Below, one piece after another: positions 1 to 11,300 of a stretch of DNA of 64,000 nucleotides. Source of the DNA: Helianthus annuus (taxonomy: Eukaryota > Streptophyta > Magnoliopsida > Asterales > Asteraceae); NCBI RefSeq assembly GCF_002127325.2, contig NC_035433.2, positions 15,612,611-15,676,610 of the forward strand, read 5' to 3'. Each line of letters starts with the position of its first letter. Positions within the stretch are counted from its first letter, which is position 1. Below the pieces are notes generated by a model. It was not told the origin of the DNA. It searched no databases and worked only from the letters and a program-made list of their open reading frames with translations. The position numbers were made by a program, and so were the translations under genes.

Positions 1-3000
1 GCGCAGCAGCCTGTCTGCACATTCAAGAACTTTATGGACTGCCGTCCCGGCACGTTCAGCGGCACAGAAGGAGCGGTTGGACTCCTCCACTGGTTCGAGA
101 AGCTAGAATCAGTATTCGAAATGTGTGAATGCCCTGAGGCACGCAGGGTGAAATACGCCACCGGCACTTTAGAAGGAATCGCGCTAACTTGGTGGAACGC
201 GCAGGTGCAAATTCTGGGGTTGGCAGCTGCTAACGCCACACCCTGGAACGATTTTAAGGAACTTATCAAGAGAGAGTATTGTACGCGTGAAGATATTCAC
301 AAGCTAGAAGACGAGCTGTATAATCTGAAAATGGTTGGGTCTGAGATTGAAGCGTATACCAAGCGGTCAAACGAGCTGGCCGTGCTGTGTCCAACTATGG
401 TAGACCCTCCATATAAGCGCATCGAGATGTATCTCAAGGGGTTGGCACCAGAAATCCAGAGCCATGTTACTTCGGCTAATCTCGACAACATCCAGGAAAT
501 CCAGCGTCTCGCTTATCGCATCACCGATCAGGCAGTGGATCAGAATAAACTGCCTAAGCGTGTCAGCGCTACTGCTACAGTCACTCCTTCAGCTACTCCC
601 GTTACCCTCAGTGACAACAAGAGGAAATGGGAGGGGGATTCAAGCAAAGCATCAGTTTCGGTTCAGTCCCAGAATCAGCAGCGAAAGACTGACAACTATC
701 AAAGCCCTAACCAGCAGTCGTCAGGTAGCCACAGGCAGGGTGGATATTGCGGAAATCTTCCAAAGTGCAACAACTGCAACAGGCACCACAACGGCCAGTG
801 TACTAAGGGTCGTTGTCAAAGATGCCTCAAGATGGGTCACGAGGCCAAAGACTGTAGAAGCCTTCGTCCTGCGAACCAAAATCAGCAGCAGCCTCACGCT
901 CAGCCTAACCAACAACAGGGCAACAAGGGATGCTACAATTGTGGTGCTGAAGGCCACATCAAGAGACACTGCCCACAGCTCAACAGGAACCAGAACAACA
1001 ACAACAACAACCAGGGCAACGACAACAACAACAACGGAGGAAATAACAACGGCAACGAAGCTCGGGGTCGTGCTTTTGTGCTAGGTCGAGGTGACGCAGT
1101 GAACGATCCCAACGTTGTTATGGGTAAGTTTCTCCTCGACAATATTTACGTTACTGTTTTGTTTGATTCGGGTGCGGATACAAGCTATATGTCTGTGAAA
1201 ATGTGTCAACTGCTAAAACGTGCACCAACACTTTTACCCACCAAACATGTAGTAGAGTTAGCTAACGGTAAAAGTCTAGAAGCCACGCACGTAGTTCAGG
1301 GTTGTAATCTTATCCTAGCTGGTCAAGCCTTCTCTATTGATCTCATTCCCATAGTTTTGGGAAGTTTCGACGTCGTGATTGGGATGGATTGGTTATCCCA
1401 ACACCAGGCAGAAATCTTATGCAGTGAGAAGATCATTCGTATTCCACGTTCTGGTCAAGAACCTCTCGAAGTCCTAGGCGACAAGAGTGGTGCTGTGGTT
1501 GGCATCATCTCATTCTTGAAGGCTCAGAAGTGCTTACGTAAAGGTCACACAGCCATTTTGGCTCTTGTTTCAAACGCATCAGTAAAGGAAAAGAAATTGG
1601 AGAATATACCAGTCGTACGTGACTTCCCTCAGGTGTTTCCTGAAGATTTACCCGGCTTACCGCCTCATCGTCAGGTTGAATTTCAGATCGAGCTCGCTCC
1701 AGGAGCAGCACCCATAGCTCGCGCACCATATCGTCTAGCTCCATCAGAATTGGAAGAATTGTCAAAGCAGCTACAAGAGCTCTTGGAAAAGGGCTTCATT
1801 CGTCCAAGCTCTTCGCCTTGGGGAGCTCTAGTGCTTTTCGTGAAAAAGAAAGACGGTGCGTTCAGGATGTGTATAGACTACAGGGAACTGAACAAGGTGA
1901 CGGTGAAGAACCGTTATCCTCTTCCACGCATAGACGACTTATTCGACCAGTTGCAAGGGTCGTGTTACTATTCCAAGATCGACCTACGGTCAGGATATCA
2001 TCAACTGAGAGTCCGCGAGGAGGACGTCTCTAAGACAGCATTCAGAACTCGCTATGGTCACTACGAGTTCTTGGTTATGCCGTTCGGACTTACGAACGCA
2101 CCTGCAGTATTCATGGATCTTATGAACAGGGTGTGCAAACCCTATCTCGACAAGTTCGTCATTGTTTTCATCGACGACATCCTGATTTACTCCAAGAGTC
2201 AGGAGGAGCACGAGCAGCATCTTCGCCTTATTTTGGAACTCCTTCGAAAGGAACAGTTGTACGCCAAGCTTTCAAAATGCGACTTCTGGCTTCGTGAAGT
2301 CCACTTCTTAGGCCACGTGGTAAACAAGGATGGGATTCACGTCGATCCATCCAAGGTAGATTCGATCAGAAATTGGCCTGCACCGCGTACACCGACGGAA
2401 ATACGCCAATTCTTGGGTTTGGCAGGCTACTACAGACGGTTTATTAAAGACTTTTCAAAGATCGCGCAACCACTTACGCTACTGACACAGAAGGGTGTCA
2501 CCTACCGTTGGGGCAAAACGCAGGAAACTGCTTTTCAGTATCTAAAGGATAGGCTTTGCAGCGCACCTATTCTCTCATTGCCAGAAGGCACAGAAGACTT
2601 CGTAGTATATTGTGATGCATCCATCCAGGGACTTGGATGTGTGTTGATGCAACGTGATAAAGTGATAGCCTACGCTTCTCGGCAACTCAAGGTTCACGAA
2701 CGAAACTACACGACGCACGAATCAGAGCTGGGAGCTGTTGTTTTCGCGCTTAAGATATGGCGACACTACCTGTACGGTACCAGGTGCACGATTTACACCG
2801 ATCACAAGAGTCTCGAGCATATCCTTAAGCAGAAGGATTTGAACATGCGTCAACGACGATGGGTCGAGTTACTTAACGACTACGAATGCGCCATCAAGTA
2901 CCATCCAGGCAAAGCCAATGTTGTGGCTGACGCCCTCAGTCGGAAAGACACTTTACCTCGGCGCGTGCGAGCGCTACAGCTTACGATTCAGTCTAGCCTT

Positions 3001-4524
3001 CCAGCACAGATACGAAATGCTCAGGTAGAAGCATTGAAGCCCGAAAACGTCAAGGCTGAAGCCTTACGCGGCTCACGACAACAAATGGAACAAAAGGAAG
3101 ACGGCGCCTACTATGTAACGGGCCGGATTTGGGTCCCTCTCTATGGCGGTTTACGCGAACTTGTGATGGATGAAGCTCACAAGTCTCGCTACTCGGTACA
3201 TCCAGGGTCAGATAAAATGTACCACGACATCAGCACTACTTATTGGTGGCCTAGCATAAAGGCCCACATCGCTACGTACGTTGGAAAATGTTTGACCTGT
3301 GCGAGAGTCAAGGTTGAATATCAGAAGCCAGCTGGTCTACTTCAGCAGCCTAAGATACCTCAATGGAAATGGGAAGAAATTTCCATGGATTTTGTTACAG
3401 GCTTACCTAGATCTCAGCGTGGGAACGATACAATATGGGTCATAGTTGATCGACTCACCAAGTCTGCACACTTCCTGCCGATTAAGGAAACGGACAAGTT
3501 CTCCACTCTCGCAGACGTCTATCTTAAAGAAGTTGTTTCGAGGCACGGAGTGCCCACCTCTATTATTTCGGATCGCGATGCACGATTCACGTCAGAGCTA
3601 TGGCAAGCAATGCATAAATATTTCGGCTCATGATTAGACATGAGCACAGCATATCATCCTCAGACGGATGGGCAGTCTGAGCGAACGATTCAAACACTTG
3701 AAGACATGCTTAGGGCATGAGTTATCGATTTCGGCAACGGCTGGGAAAAGCACCTCCCATTGGTGGAGTTTTCGTACAATAACAGTTACCATACCAGCAT
3801 TCAAGCCGCTCCATTCGAGGCATTGTACGGACGTAAATGCCGGTCACCTCTCTGTTGGGCAGAGGTGGGGGATAGTCAAATTACGTGTCCAGAGATTGTA
3901 GTGGACGCCACAGAAAAGATAGCGCAGATATGACAACGCATGGCGGCAGCACGCGACCGTCAGAAAGCCTACGCGGACAAGCGTAGAAAGCCTTTGGAAT
4001 TTCAGGTCAGGGACCGGGTTTTACTAAAAGTTTCACCCTGGAAGGGTGTGGTACGTTTTGGCAAAAGGGGCAAACTGAATCCGCGGTACGTCGGACCATT
4101 CGAAATCTTAGAAAAGATTGGCAAGGTAGCCTACAAGTTGAACCTACCAGCTGAACTCGGTGCAGTTCACAATGTCTTTCATGTGTCGAACCTAAAGAAG
4201 TGCTTATCAGATGAAACCCACATCATTCCTTTTAAGGAACTCACTATCGACGAGCGGTTGCAGTTCGTCGAGGAACCAGTAGAAATCACGGACCGGGATG
4301 TGAAGGTCCTCAAAAGCAAGAGAATCCCTCTTGTTCGAGTTCGTTGGAACTCCACACGTGGCCCAGAGTACACCTGGGAACGCGAAGACAGGATGACAGA
4401 AAAGTACCCCCAGTTATTCGAAACCAATGCAACCACTACTGAGGCTGAAGCTACTACTTCGGAATTTCGGGACGAAATTCCAGATCAACGGGGGGAGGAT
4501 GTGACACCCCAGGAAAACCAGTGA
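1..4524 (+). pseudogene. TekA gag-pol polyprotein, three in-frame stops
   Basis: The reading frame is open from base 1, which corresponds to gag exon 2 of the intact relative TekC, and the first Met is at 34. In order I see a capsid-like gag, three zinc-knuckle-type Cys/His motifs (about 760-980), an Asn-rich linker, an aspartic protease (DSGAD near 1167), RT (IDDIL near 2173), RNase H (YCDAS near 2608), integrase with an HHCC finger and catalytic core, and a chromodomain-like C-terminus ending FRDEIP. Stops at 3631-3633, 3718-3720 and 3931-3933 replace codons that are Arg, Cys and Arg in TekB. All three involve TGA, and two fit C-to-T decay of methylated cytosines. The frame is otherwise unbroken to 4524, so this is a recently killed copy. 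It would act in cytoplasmic virus-like particles and then in the nucleus. Confidence 0.9.
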
Positions 4525-4600
4525 ACGCTATAACTTACCTAGCTTCCTCAGTGAGTGCATACCAAATTTCGGGACGAAATTTCCAATTAGTTGGGGATAA
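4462..4600 (+). promoter_or_regulatory. TekA duplicated hairpin plus purine tract before the 3' LTR
   Basis: Two modules lie in tandem. The first hairpin (4462-4480, GAATTTCG-gga-CGAAATTC) is still coding and is followed 19 nt later by a G-rich tract and TGTGACACCCC. The second (4564-4582, AAATTTCG-gga-CGAAATTT) is noncoding and lies 18 nt before the true LTR start TGTGACA at 4601. The purine-rich stretch GTTGGGGATAA next to the LTR is the expected plus-strand primer region. The outermost base pair changes from G-C to A-T between the copies, so pairing is kept. Confidence 0.7.
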
Positions 4601-5424
4601 TGTGACAACTCGAACTTTAGACTTACTTTGAGTAACGATACGTGTTTACGAGAACGTTATTAATTGAATGAATACTTGGTATGTTATGTTTTTGTGCATT
4701 ATGTGTGTATGTATGTTATGCGTTGCACGAGCCCAAACCACACACTAAAACCCGATCGCACAAGGCTAACCGGTCACACAAGCCCATTTGGGCCACACTT
4801 TGAAATCGGACCCCATTAGATAACCGAGTTGGGCTCGGCCCACTCCCCTTTTACGCAAACAAACACCCTTAGGGACTTGTTCCTCTCATTTTGTTACAAA
4901 ACATTATCACAACAAGAAACCCTACTTGCTCTCTCTCTCCCTCTCGGCTTGCTTAGAACCCGACGGCAGGAACATCCACAACTCGGATCACCCTCTCCCC
5001 TCTCTAATTCGGTTAGTATGTTTTGATTCATGAGCATTCGGATAGTTGTTGATGATAATATTCTTGTAACCGGTTAGTATGTTGATTATGCTAGTAAACC
5101 AAATAGGATCTATGTATTTCTTTCGGTAATATGTGTTGATATGCTGGATTATAACCGGATTGTATGATGATGTTTAGTTCTTATTTGCTAATCGGTCCGA
5201 GTATATGCTAACCGGCTAGGTTACATGATAGTCTAATATACGGTTCATGGTTGTAGGATGTTCATAGGCTAAATCATTGTTATATGTTCTTGATAATAAT
5301 GATAGGAATGTGGTATGAAACTGATTAATTTTCTGTGTTTGATCTGATTCCCGAAACTGCCTAAGTTGTTTGCTAGAATCACGGAATGATTGTTGCATGA
5401 ATTATGGAAACCAGTTACACACAC

Positions 5425-5690
5425 CCGGTTGCGACTCGGTAACACAGTTGCAACTCGAAACCTCACAATCACGACTCGAGACCACAACAGCACAAGCCGA
5501 GACCATGGTTGCGAGTCCCGTTGCGACTCGTAACCGGACCATGATGAACCGAGACCATGGTTGCGAGTCCCGTTGCGACTCGTAACCGGACCTTAACAAC
5601 TCGAGACCAGCTCCGATTGTGACTCGAGAACATCACCGTTACGAGTCCCGTTGCGACTCGGGATCTCCTCGTTGCAACTCGAGACGGGCC
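5425..5690 (+). repeat. TekA LTR array of GTTGCGACTCG-type motifs
   Basis: About ten copies of a motif close to GTTGCGACTCG or its inverse CGAGTC occur within 265 bp. They include a 52-bp tandem duplication (5497-5548 and 5549-5600, GAGACCATGGTTGCGAGTCC core). Many copies pair as inverted repeats (GCGAGTCCCGTTGCGACTCG). The array sits where TekB and TekC carry a different motif array. Function is unknown; clustered transcription factor sites are one possibility. Confidence 0.75.
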
Positions 5691-6047
5691 ATGCTATTGG
5701 ACTTTTACTATACAGGCCCAATTGGTTTGGGCCGGGCACTTGGATATTTGTTTACTGTTTGTTTTGGGCTGCTATTGGAATACGTGTACATTGCCATGAT
5801 TATATGTGAATACATACGTGTAGCTTATACGTGCAATAGTTGAGTACGAACCTAACTTGCATAAGTAACCATGATAGGACGTGGTTGATCCCTTACTTGT
5901 ATACTTGAGCATTTTACTGTCTGCCGAGCAAACCCAGGTGAGTTCACACTCTTACTAAGGCATGGGATTCCCGGGTCGTGGGAATGGGATAAAGGTTACC
6001 ATTGACTAAGAACGTACATATGCTTTTCCTAGACTATCACCTACCAT

Positions 6048-6300
6048 GATCCTCGGATGTCAGGACGGTTCCGTAGGTTAGAATAACACCTACGTGGTCA
6101 TATGCCAATCACTGCCTCGGATGTCAGGCACGCACGTAAAACCTACGTGTATGCATTACTTACTTCTATCCTCGGTACAAAGGATACGTACGTGAAACCC
6201 ATGTACACCCCCGCGTCTCCTATCCTCGGTTGTGAAGGATACGTGCGTAAAACCTACGTACACCCCATACGCGCTACTGTTCTCGGAAGAAGAACAGGGA
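6048..6300 (+). repeat. TekA LTR hairpin array
   Basis: About five degenerate units of roughly 50-60 bp each begin with a short stem: TCCT/AGGA, GCCT/AGGC, ATCCT/AGGAT twice, then GTTCT/AGAAC. Three carry a second stem built on ACGTAAAACCTACGT. Loop sequence CGGNNNN is shared. The arms vary but stay complementary. Upstream, an ATTCCC/GGGAAT stem near 5970 holds the same position as in TekB. The array lies inside the possible LTR intron 5938-6469. Confidence 0.75.
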
Positions 6301-6758
6301 TGATACGAGTAGTTGATACGAGTAGTCTAGTGGTCACATAACATGGGAAGCCCCCACCTATACAACTTACTATCGGCCCAGTAGAGCCACCCGTTATTTA
6401 CTGTTACGCACTTACTTACTGTGAACTCGCTCAACTAGTTTGTTGATCATTCTGTTACATGCCTTGCAGATCGTTAGGTACATGGAGCTTGCACAAAGAG
6501 GAGCCGGTCGTTGTGGACAAGGATCGTATTACTTTGTTGGACACTTATGACGTTTCAGTATTTTTAACTTGGGTTTACAACAATGCTTCCGCTACTTAAA
6601 CAATGCATGGTTTTGAAACATCGATCATGTCATGATGAACTACTTTAATGACTTTTATTATTATTAAATGCTATGTTTGATATGATTGATGGCTTGATCC
6701 TGGTCATGTCACGCTCCCAAGCGGTGGTACTCCGCGTGTGGATTTTGGGGGTGTGACA

Positions 6759-7805
6759 AATTTAAATACTTTGCACAGTAACATGATTTAACTCTGTTAA
6801 ATGTTAACTGGATTATTTAACTGCTGTTAAGTGATGTGCATGACTTATGTGATAACAGATACATGCTAGTGCTTCTGTGATTATGCCTATACGTGAACAA
6901 CTTGGATATAAACTGATTATGCATACGTGCGTATTTAGGACGTGATTGATTAACTGTGAGCACTTACTTAGCATACCGAGCAAACCAAGGTGAGTTCACC
7001 ACTCTTACTAAGGCATGGGATTCCCAGGGCTTGGGAATGGGATTGAAAGGATAAGGTTGAATAGATTCATACGGACACTATTACTAGACTACCATACCAT
7101 CGTCCTCGGTTGTGCAGGATACATACGTAAAACCTACGTATACTTGTATTGCCCACTGTCCTCAGGTTGCGAAGGACACTCACGTAAAACCTACGTGGAC
7201 TTATACTCACTACTGCCTCGGTTGTGTCAGGCACTTACGTAAAACCTGCGTAAACCCCCGCGTACCCCTATCCTCGGTTGTGAAGGATACTTACGTAAAA
7301 CCTACGTAAACTTGTACGTATTACTGTTCTCGGGATATGTAGAACACTTATGGTTACGAATAGTCTAGTGGTTATACAACATGGGAAGCCCCCACCAATA
7401 GAACTTACTATCGGCCCAGTAGAGCCACATGTTACAAACGAACTTACTATTATGCATTTACTTACTGTGAACTCGCTCAACTAGTTGTTGATCCTCTGTT
7501 ACATGCCTTGCAGGTCGTTAGGTATATGGAGCTTGCACATGGAGGAGCTGGTCGTTGTGGGCTTGGATCGTGATTGTCTTATTAAACACTTATGGCATTT
7601 CATACTTATTTATGTTGGGTTTTATTTATACGCTTCCGCTAAACAGTGATAACATACTTATGTTTTGGAACACCTATCATATTGGTGATTGAATGGCATT
7701 TACTTTTACTTATTAATTACATGTTCAATATGATTGGTGGCTTGATCCTGGTCAGTTACGCTCCCAAGCGGTGATACTCCGCAGGTGGATTTTGGGGGTG
7801 TGACA
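6759..7805 (+). repeat. TekB 5' LTR, 3' portion only
   Basis: The segment starts abruptly at the TekA LTR end and runs to GGTGTGACA, directly followed by GAT and the primer site. It corresponds to 37631-38678 of the 3' LTR. It contains the possible donor AAG|GTGAGT (6989/6990) and acceptor TTGCAG (7513), giving a 524-nt candidate intron. No gene is present. Confidence 0.87.
7020..7345 (+). repeat. TekB LTR covarying hairpin array
   Basis: An initial stem ATTCCC/GGGAAT (7020-7038) is followed by five units. First stems are TCCT/AGGA (7103/7116), GTCCT/AGGAC (7158/7173), GCCT/AGGC (7215/7229), ATCCT/AGGAT (7270/7284) and GTTCT/AGAAC (7326/7341). Second stems around a shared AAACC loop are ATACGTA/TACGTAT (7123/7135), CACGTA/TACGTG (7181/7192), TTACGTA/TGCGTAA (7235/7247, one G-U) and TTACGTA/TACGTAA (7291/7303). 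Arm changes are matched on the other arm. A near-identical copy lies at 37893-38218 in the 3' LTR. Confidence 0.8.
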
Positions 7806-7808
7806 GAT

Positions 7809-7821
7809 TGGTATCAGAGCC
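7809..7821 (+). other. TekB primer binding site (initiator-Met tRNA)
   Basis: TGGTATCAGAGCC lies three bases after the 5' LTR. This is the standard complement of the 3' end of plant initiator-Met tRNA, used to prime minus-strand DNA synthesis. Confidence 0.92.
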
Positions 7822-7824
7822 ATT

Positions 7825-7884
7825 GGTTATAGAGAACTTGGTTTTAGTATGGGAAAACGTTTTTATTAAAACCAGACTATAACC
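7825..7884 (+). other. TekB two-step stem-loop just after the primer site
   Basis: GGTTATAG (7825-7832) and GGTTTTA (7840-7846) pair with TAAAACC (7867-7873) and CTATAACC (7877-7884), a two-storey stem. TekC has the same design at 13987-14036. It may present the primer site or act in packaging; that is inference. The leader from 7885 to 8127 shows no other clear feature. Confidence 0.65.
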
Positions 7885-8127
7885 AGAACAGTGCTCTCAA
7901 CGATCCACAACGACGCTTCGCTCCACGTGCAAGACTCAACATCCTAGGTAATAAGGTTTCTGTTTATTGCTTACATGCTAGAATTGCATAGAACTTTGCT
8001 CGTAGTATGCTTAGATTTCATTGCTCACTACTTGTTATTGCTTGAAAACACTTGTGTGCTTACACTCTTCTGTCATCGCACTATTCGCGAACCTTTCTCA
8101 TTTATGTTGCCTTTGATGTGAAGATCA

Positions 8128-8218
8128 ATGGCCGGACGTATTAACATGACTCAAGCCCAGTTGACGGCTCTTATCAATGAACAAGTTGCTGCGGCACTTG
8201 CAGCTGCAAACGCAGGAG
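8128..8218 (+). CDS. TekB gag exon 1
   Basis: ATG at 8128 opens a short frame of 30 codons plus one base with a predicted helix (NMTQAQLTALINEQVAAAL). It leads straight into a stop 27 bases beyond the proposed donor if unspliced. Removing 8219-8312 joins it in phase 1 to the main gag frame, giving Gly-Gly-Gln at the junction. TekC (14484-14589) and TekE (58360-58261, minus) have homologous first exons. The spliced form would supply the N-terminus of the Gag polyprotein. In this copy downstream stops make it nonfunctional. Confidence 0.72.
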
Positions 8219-8312
8219 GTATATCCTGCAGTCGTAACTCATTCTAGGATCTTTAGATCCTACGTTCCTAAATAACTCCTATGTTTAACCTCATTCTGTT
8301 CTTACACATTAG
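8219..8312 (+). other. TekB gag intron (94 nt)
   Basis: GTATATCC donor and ACACATTAG acceptor, phase 1, with an in-frame TAG inside at 8245-8247. Flanking codons match the TekC and TekE junctions exactly in position and phase. Confidence 0.72.
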
Positions 8313-11300
8313 GTCAACACGTTCAGCAACCTGTGTGTACCTTCAAGAACTTCATGGATTGCCGTCCTAGCACGTTTAGTGGCACGGAGGGAGCGGTTGG
8401 ACTCCTCCACTAGTTTGAAAAGCTCGAGTTGGTGTTCGAGATGTGTGAATGCCCTAAGGCTCGCAGAGTGAAATATGCCACTGGTACTTCAGAGGGGATC
8501 GCTCTAACTTGGTGGAACGCACAACTGCAGATCTTAGGGTTGGCAGCTGCTAACGCCACCCCTTGGAATGATTCCAAAGAATTGATTAAACGTGAATACT
8601 GCACGCGTGAAGACATTCATAAGTTGGAAGACGAGCTGTATCATTTGAAAATGGTTGGGTCAGAGATCGAAGCTTATACTAAACGGTCGAATGAGCTGGC
8701 TGTGCTATGCCCAACTATGGTGGACCCTCCAGTTAAGCGTATTGAGTTGTATCTCAAGGGTTTGGCGCCAGAAATTCAGAGCCATGTGACATCGGCTAAT
8801 CTTGACAACATCCAGGCTATTCAACGCCTCGCTCATCGCATCACAGATCAGGCAGTGGATCAGAACAGACTGCCTAAACGTATCAGCGCTACTGCTACCG
8901 CTACTACTTCTGCTACACTTGCTACTCCCAGTGACAACAAGAGAAAATAGGATGGGGATTCCAGTAAGGGATCAGCTTCAGTCCAGTCACAGGTTCAGCA
9001 GCGAAAGACTGACAGTTATCAGAGTCCTAGTCAGCACTCGTCAGGTAGCCACAGGCAGGGCGGATATCGAGGGAACCTCCCAAAGTGTAACAACTGCAAC
9101 AGACACCACAGTGGCCAGTGTAACAAGGGTCGCTGTCAAAGATGCCTCAAGATGGGTCATGAGGCCAAGGATTGTAGAAGCCCTCGGCCTGCGAACCAGA
9201 ATCAGCAGCAGCCACAAGCACAGCAGAATCAGCAACAGGGAAACAAGGGGTGTTTTCATTGTGGCGCAGAAGGGCACTTCAAAAGGCACTGTCCTCAGCT
9301 AAACAGGAACCAGAACAACAACAACAATAACAACAATCAGGGAAATGGCAATGACAACAACAACAATGGTGGGAACAACAACGGCAATGAAGCAAGGGGT
9401 CGTGCATTTGTGTTGGGGCAGGGTGATGCCAGAAATGATCCCAACGTCGTTATGGGTAAGTTCCTTCTCGACGATGTTTATGTTACTGTCTTGTTTGATT
9501 CGGGTGCGGATACGAGTTATATGTCTTTGAAAATGAGTAAATTGTTAAAACGTACACCAACACCCCTAAGCACCAAACATGTAGTAGAACTAGCAAATGG
9601 TAAAAGTATAGAAGCCACGCATATAGTCAAGGGTTGTAACATTGTTCTAGCGGGTCAGACCTTCTCGATTGATCTAATTCCCATAGTTTTGGGTAGCTTC
9701 GATATAGTCATTGGGATGGATTGGTTATCCCAACAGCAAGCAGAAATCGTATGCAAGGAAAAGGTAATTCGCATTCCTCGATCTTGTCGAGAACCTCTTG
9801 AAGTTCAAGGCGACAAGAGTGGTGCTGTGGTTGGCATCATCTCTTTCTTGAAGGCGCAGAAATGTTTACGAAAGGGTCACACTGCCATTTTGGCACTTGT
9901 TACAGATGCATCGGCGAAAGAGAAAAGGATAGAGGATATTCCAGTTGTACGCGAATTTCCTCAAGTGTTTCCTAAAGATTTACCTGGTCTACCGCCTCAT
10001 CGCCAAGTCGAGTTTCAAGTCGAGCTAGCTCTAGGAGCAGCACCAATAGCCCGCGCACCGTACCATTTGGCTCCAACTGAACTGAAAGAATTGTCAAAGC
10101 AGCTACAAGAGCTCTTGGATAAGGGCTTTATTCGTCCAAGCTCTTCGCCTTGGGGAGCTCCAGTATTATTCGTGAAAAAGAAGGATGGCACTTTCAGGAT
10201 GTGCATAGACTACCGCGAACTGAACAAGGTCACAGTGAAGAACCGCTATCCTCTTCCTCGTATTGACGACTTATTCGACCAGTTGCAAGGGTCGAGCTAC
10301 TACTCCAAGATTGATCTGAGGTCAGGGTATCATCAGCTGAGAGTCCGGGATGAGGACATCTCCAAGACAGCATTCAGAACTCGCTACGGTCACTACGAGT
10401 TTCTAGTCATGCCATTCGGGCTAACAAACGCACCGGCGGTTTTCATGGATCTTATGAACAGGGTGTGCAAGCCGTACTTAGACAAGTTCGTCATTGTCTT
10501 CATCGACGACATTCTGATCTACTCCAAGAGTCAGGAGGAACACGAGCAGCACTTACGTCTTATTTTGGAACTTCTTCGAAAGGAACAACTGTACGCCAAG
10601 TTTTCAAAATGCGACTTCTGGCTTCGTGAAGTCCACTTCTTAGGCCATGTGGTGAACAGGGATGGGATTCATGTCGATCCATCGTAGGTAGATTCGATTA
10701 GGAACTGGCCTGCACCGCGTACACCAACGGAAATACGCCAATTCTTGGGTTTGGCGGGGTATTACAGGCGATTCATTAAAGACTTCTCCAAGATTGCGCA
10801 GCCGCTTACTCTACTGACACAGAAGGGTGTCACCTACCGTTGGGGAGATTCCCAGGAAACGACTTTTCAGTACCTGAAGGATAGGCTATGCAGCGCACCT
10901 ATTCTCTCATTGCCAGAAGGCACGGATGATTTCGTGGTATATTGTGACGCATCAATACAGGGGCTTGGTTGTGTATTGATGCAGCGTGATAAAGTTTTTG
11001 CTTACGCTTCTCGTCAAGTCAAAGTTCATGAGCGGAACTATACGACGCACGATTTAGAGCTGGGAGCTGTTGTTTTTGCGCTTAAGATATGGCGACACTA
11101 CCTGTACGGTACCAAGTGCACTATTTACACCGATCACAGGAGTCTCGAGCATATCTTCAAGCAGAAGGAATTGAACATGCGTCAACGAAGGTGGGTCGAG
11201 TTACTTAATGATTACGAATGCGCCATCAAGTACCATCAAGGTAAAGCCAATGTGGTGGCTGACGCTCTCAGTCGGAAAGACACTCTACCTAGGCGTGTAC

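Larger units (their letters stand above)
1..6758 (+). mobile_element. TekA: Ty3/gypsy chromovirus-like retrotransposon, 5' end off window
   Basis: This is the 3' part of an LTR retrotransposon: gag-pol (1-4524), a duplicated hairpin/purine module (4462-4600) and a complete 3' LTR (4601-6758) that opens and closes with TGTGACA. The base after the LTR end resumes in TekB LTR sequence (AATTTAAATAC, matched at 37631), so TekA appears to be inserted in the 5' LTR of TekB. The 5-bp target duplication would be AATTT at 6759-6763, but its partner lies left of the window and cannot be checked. The RT, integrase and C-terminal chromodomain-like tail resemble Tekay/Del-type chromoviruses. The clade name is an inference. 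Confidence 0.85.
4601..6758 (+). repeat. TekA 3' LTR (2,158 bp)
   Basis: The LTR begins TGTGACAACTCG and ends GGTGTGACA. It holds a leader-like CT-rich stretch with AAACCCTA (about 4900-5005), a conserved TCGGTTAGT at about 5009-5017, a motif array (5425-5690), a possible donor CAG|GTGAGT at 5937/5938, a hairpin array (6048-6300) and a possible acceptor TTGCAG at 6469. No gene lies in it. The same landmarks occur in the same order in the LTRs of TekB, TekC and TekE although the sequences between them differ widely. Confidence 0.85.

Noticed and set aside
464..1142. Open frames on both strands over TekA gag linker
   Set aside because: They overlap the real gag frame and consist of low-complexity products of CAA/AAC-rich codons; no domain or independent start signals.
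7020..7345. CRISPR-like array
   Set aside because: Units are degenerate, have no unique spacers, and the sequence is a eukaryotic LTR.
7809..7821. tRNA gene at the primer sites
   Set aside because: Only the 13-nt complement of the tRNA 3' end is present; no cloverleaf or A/B boxes.
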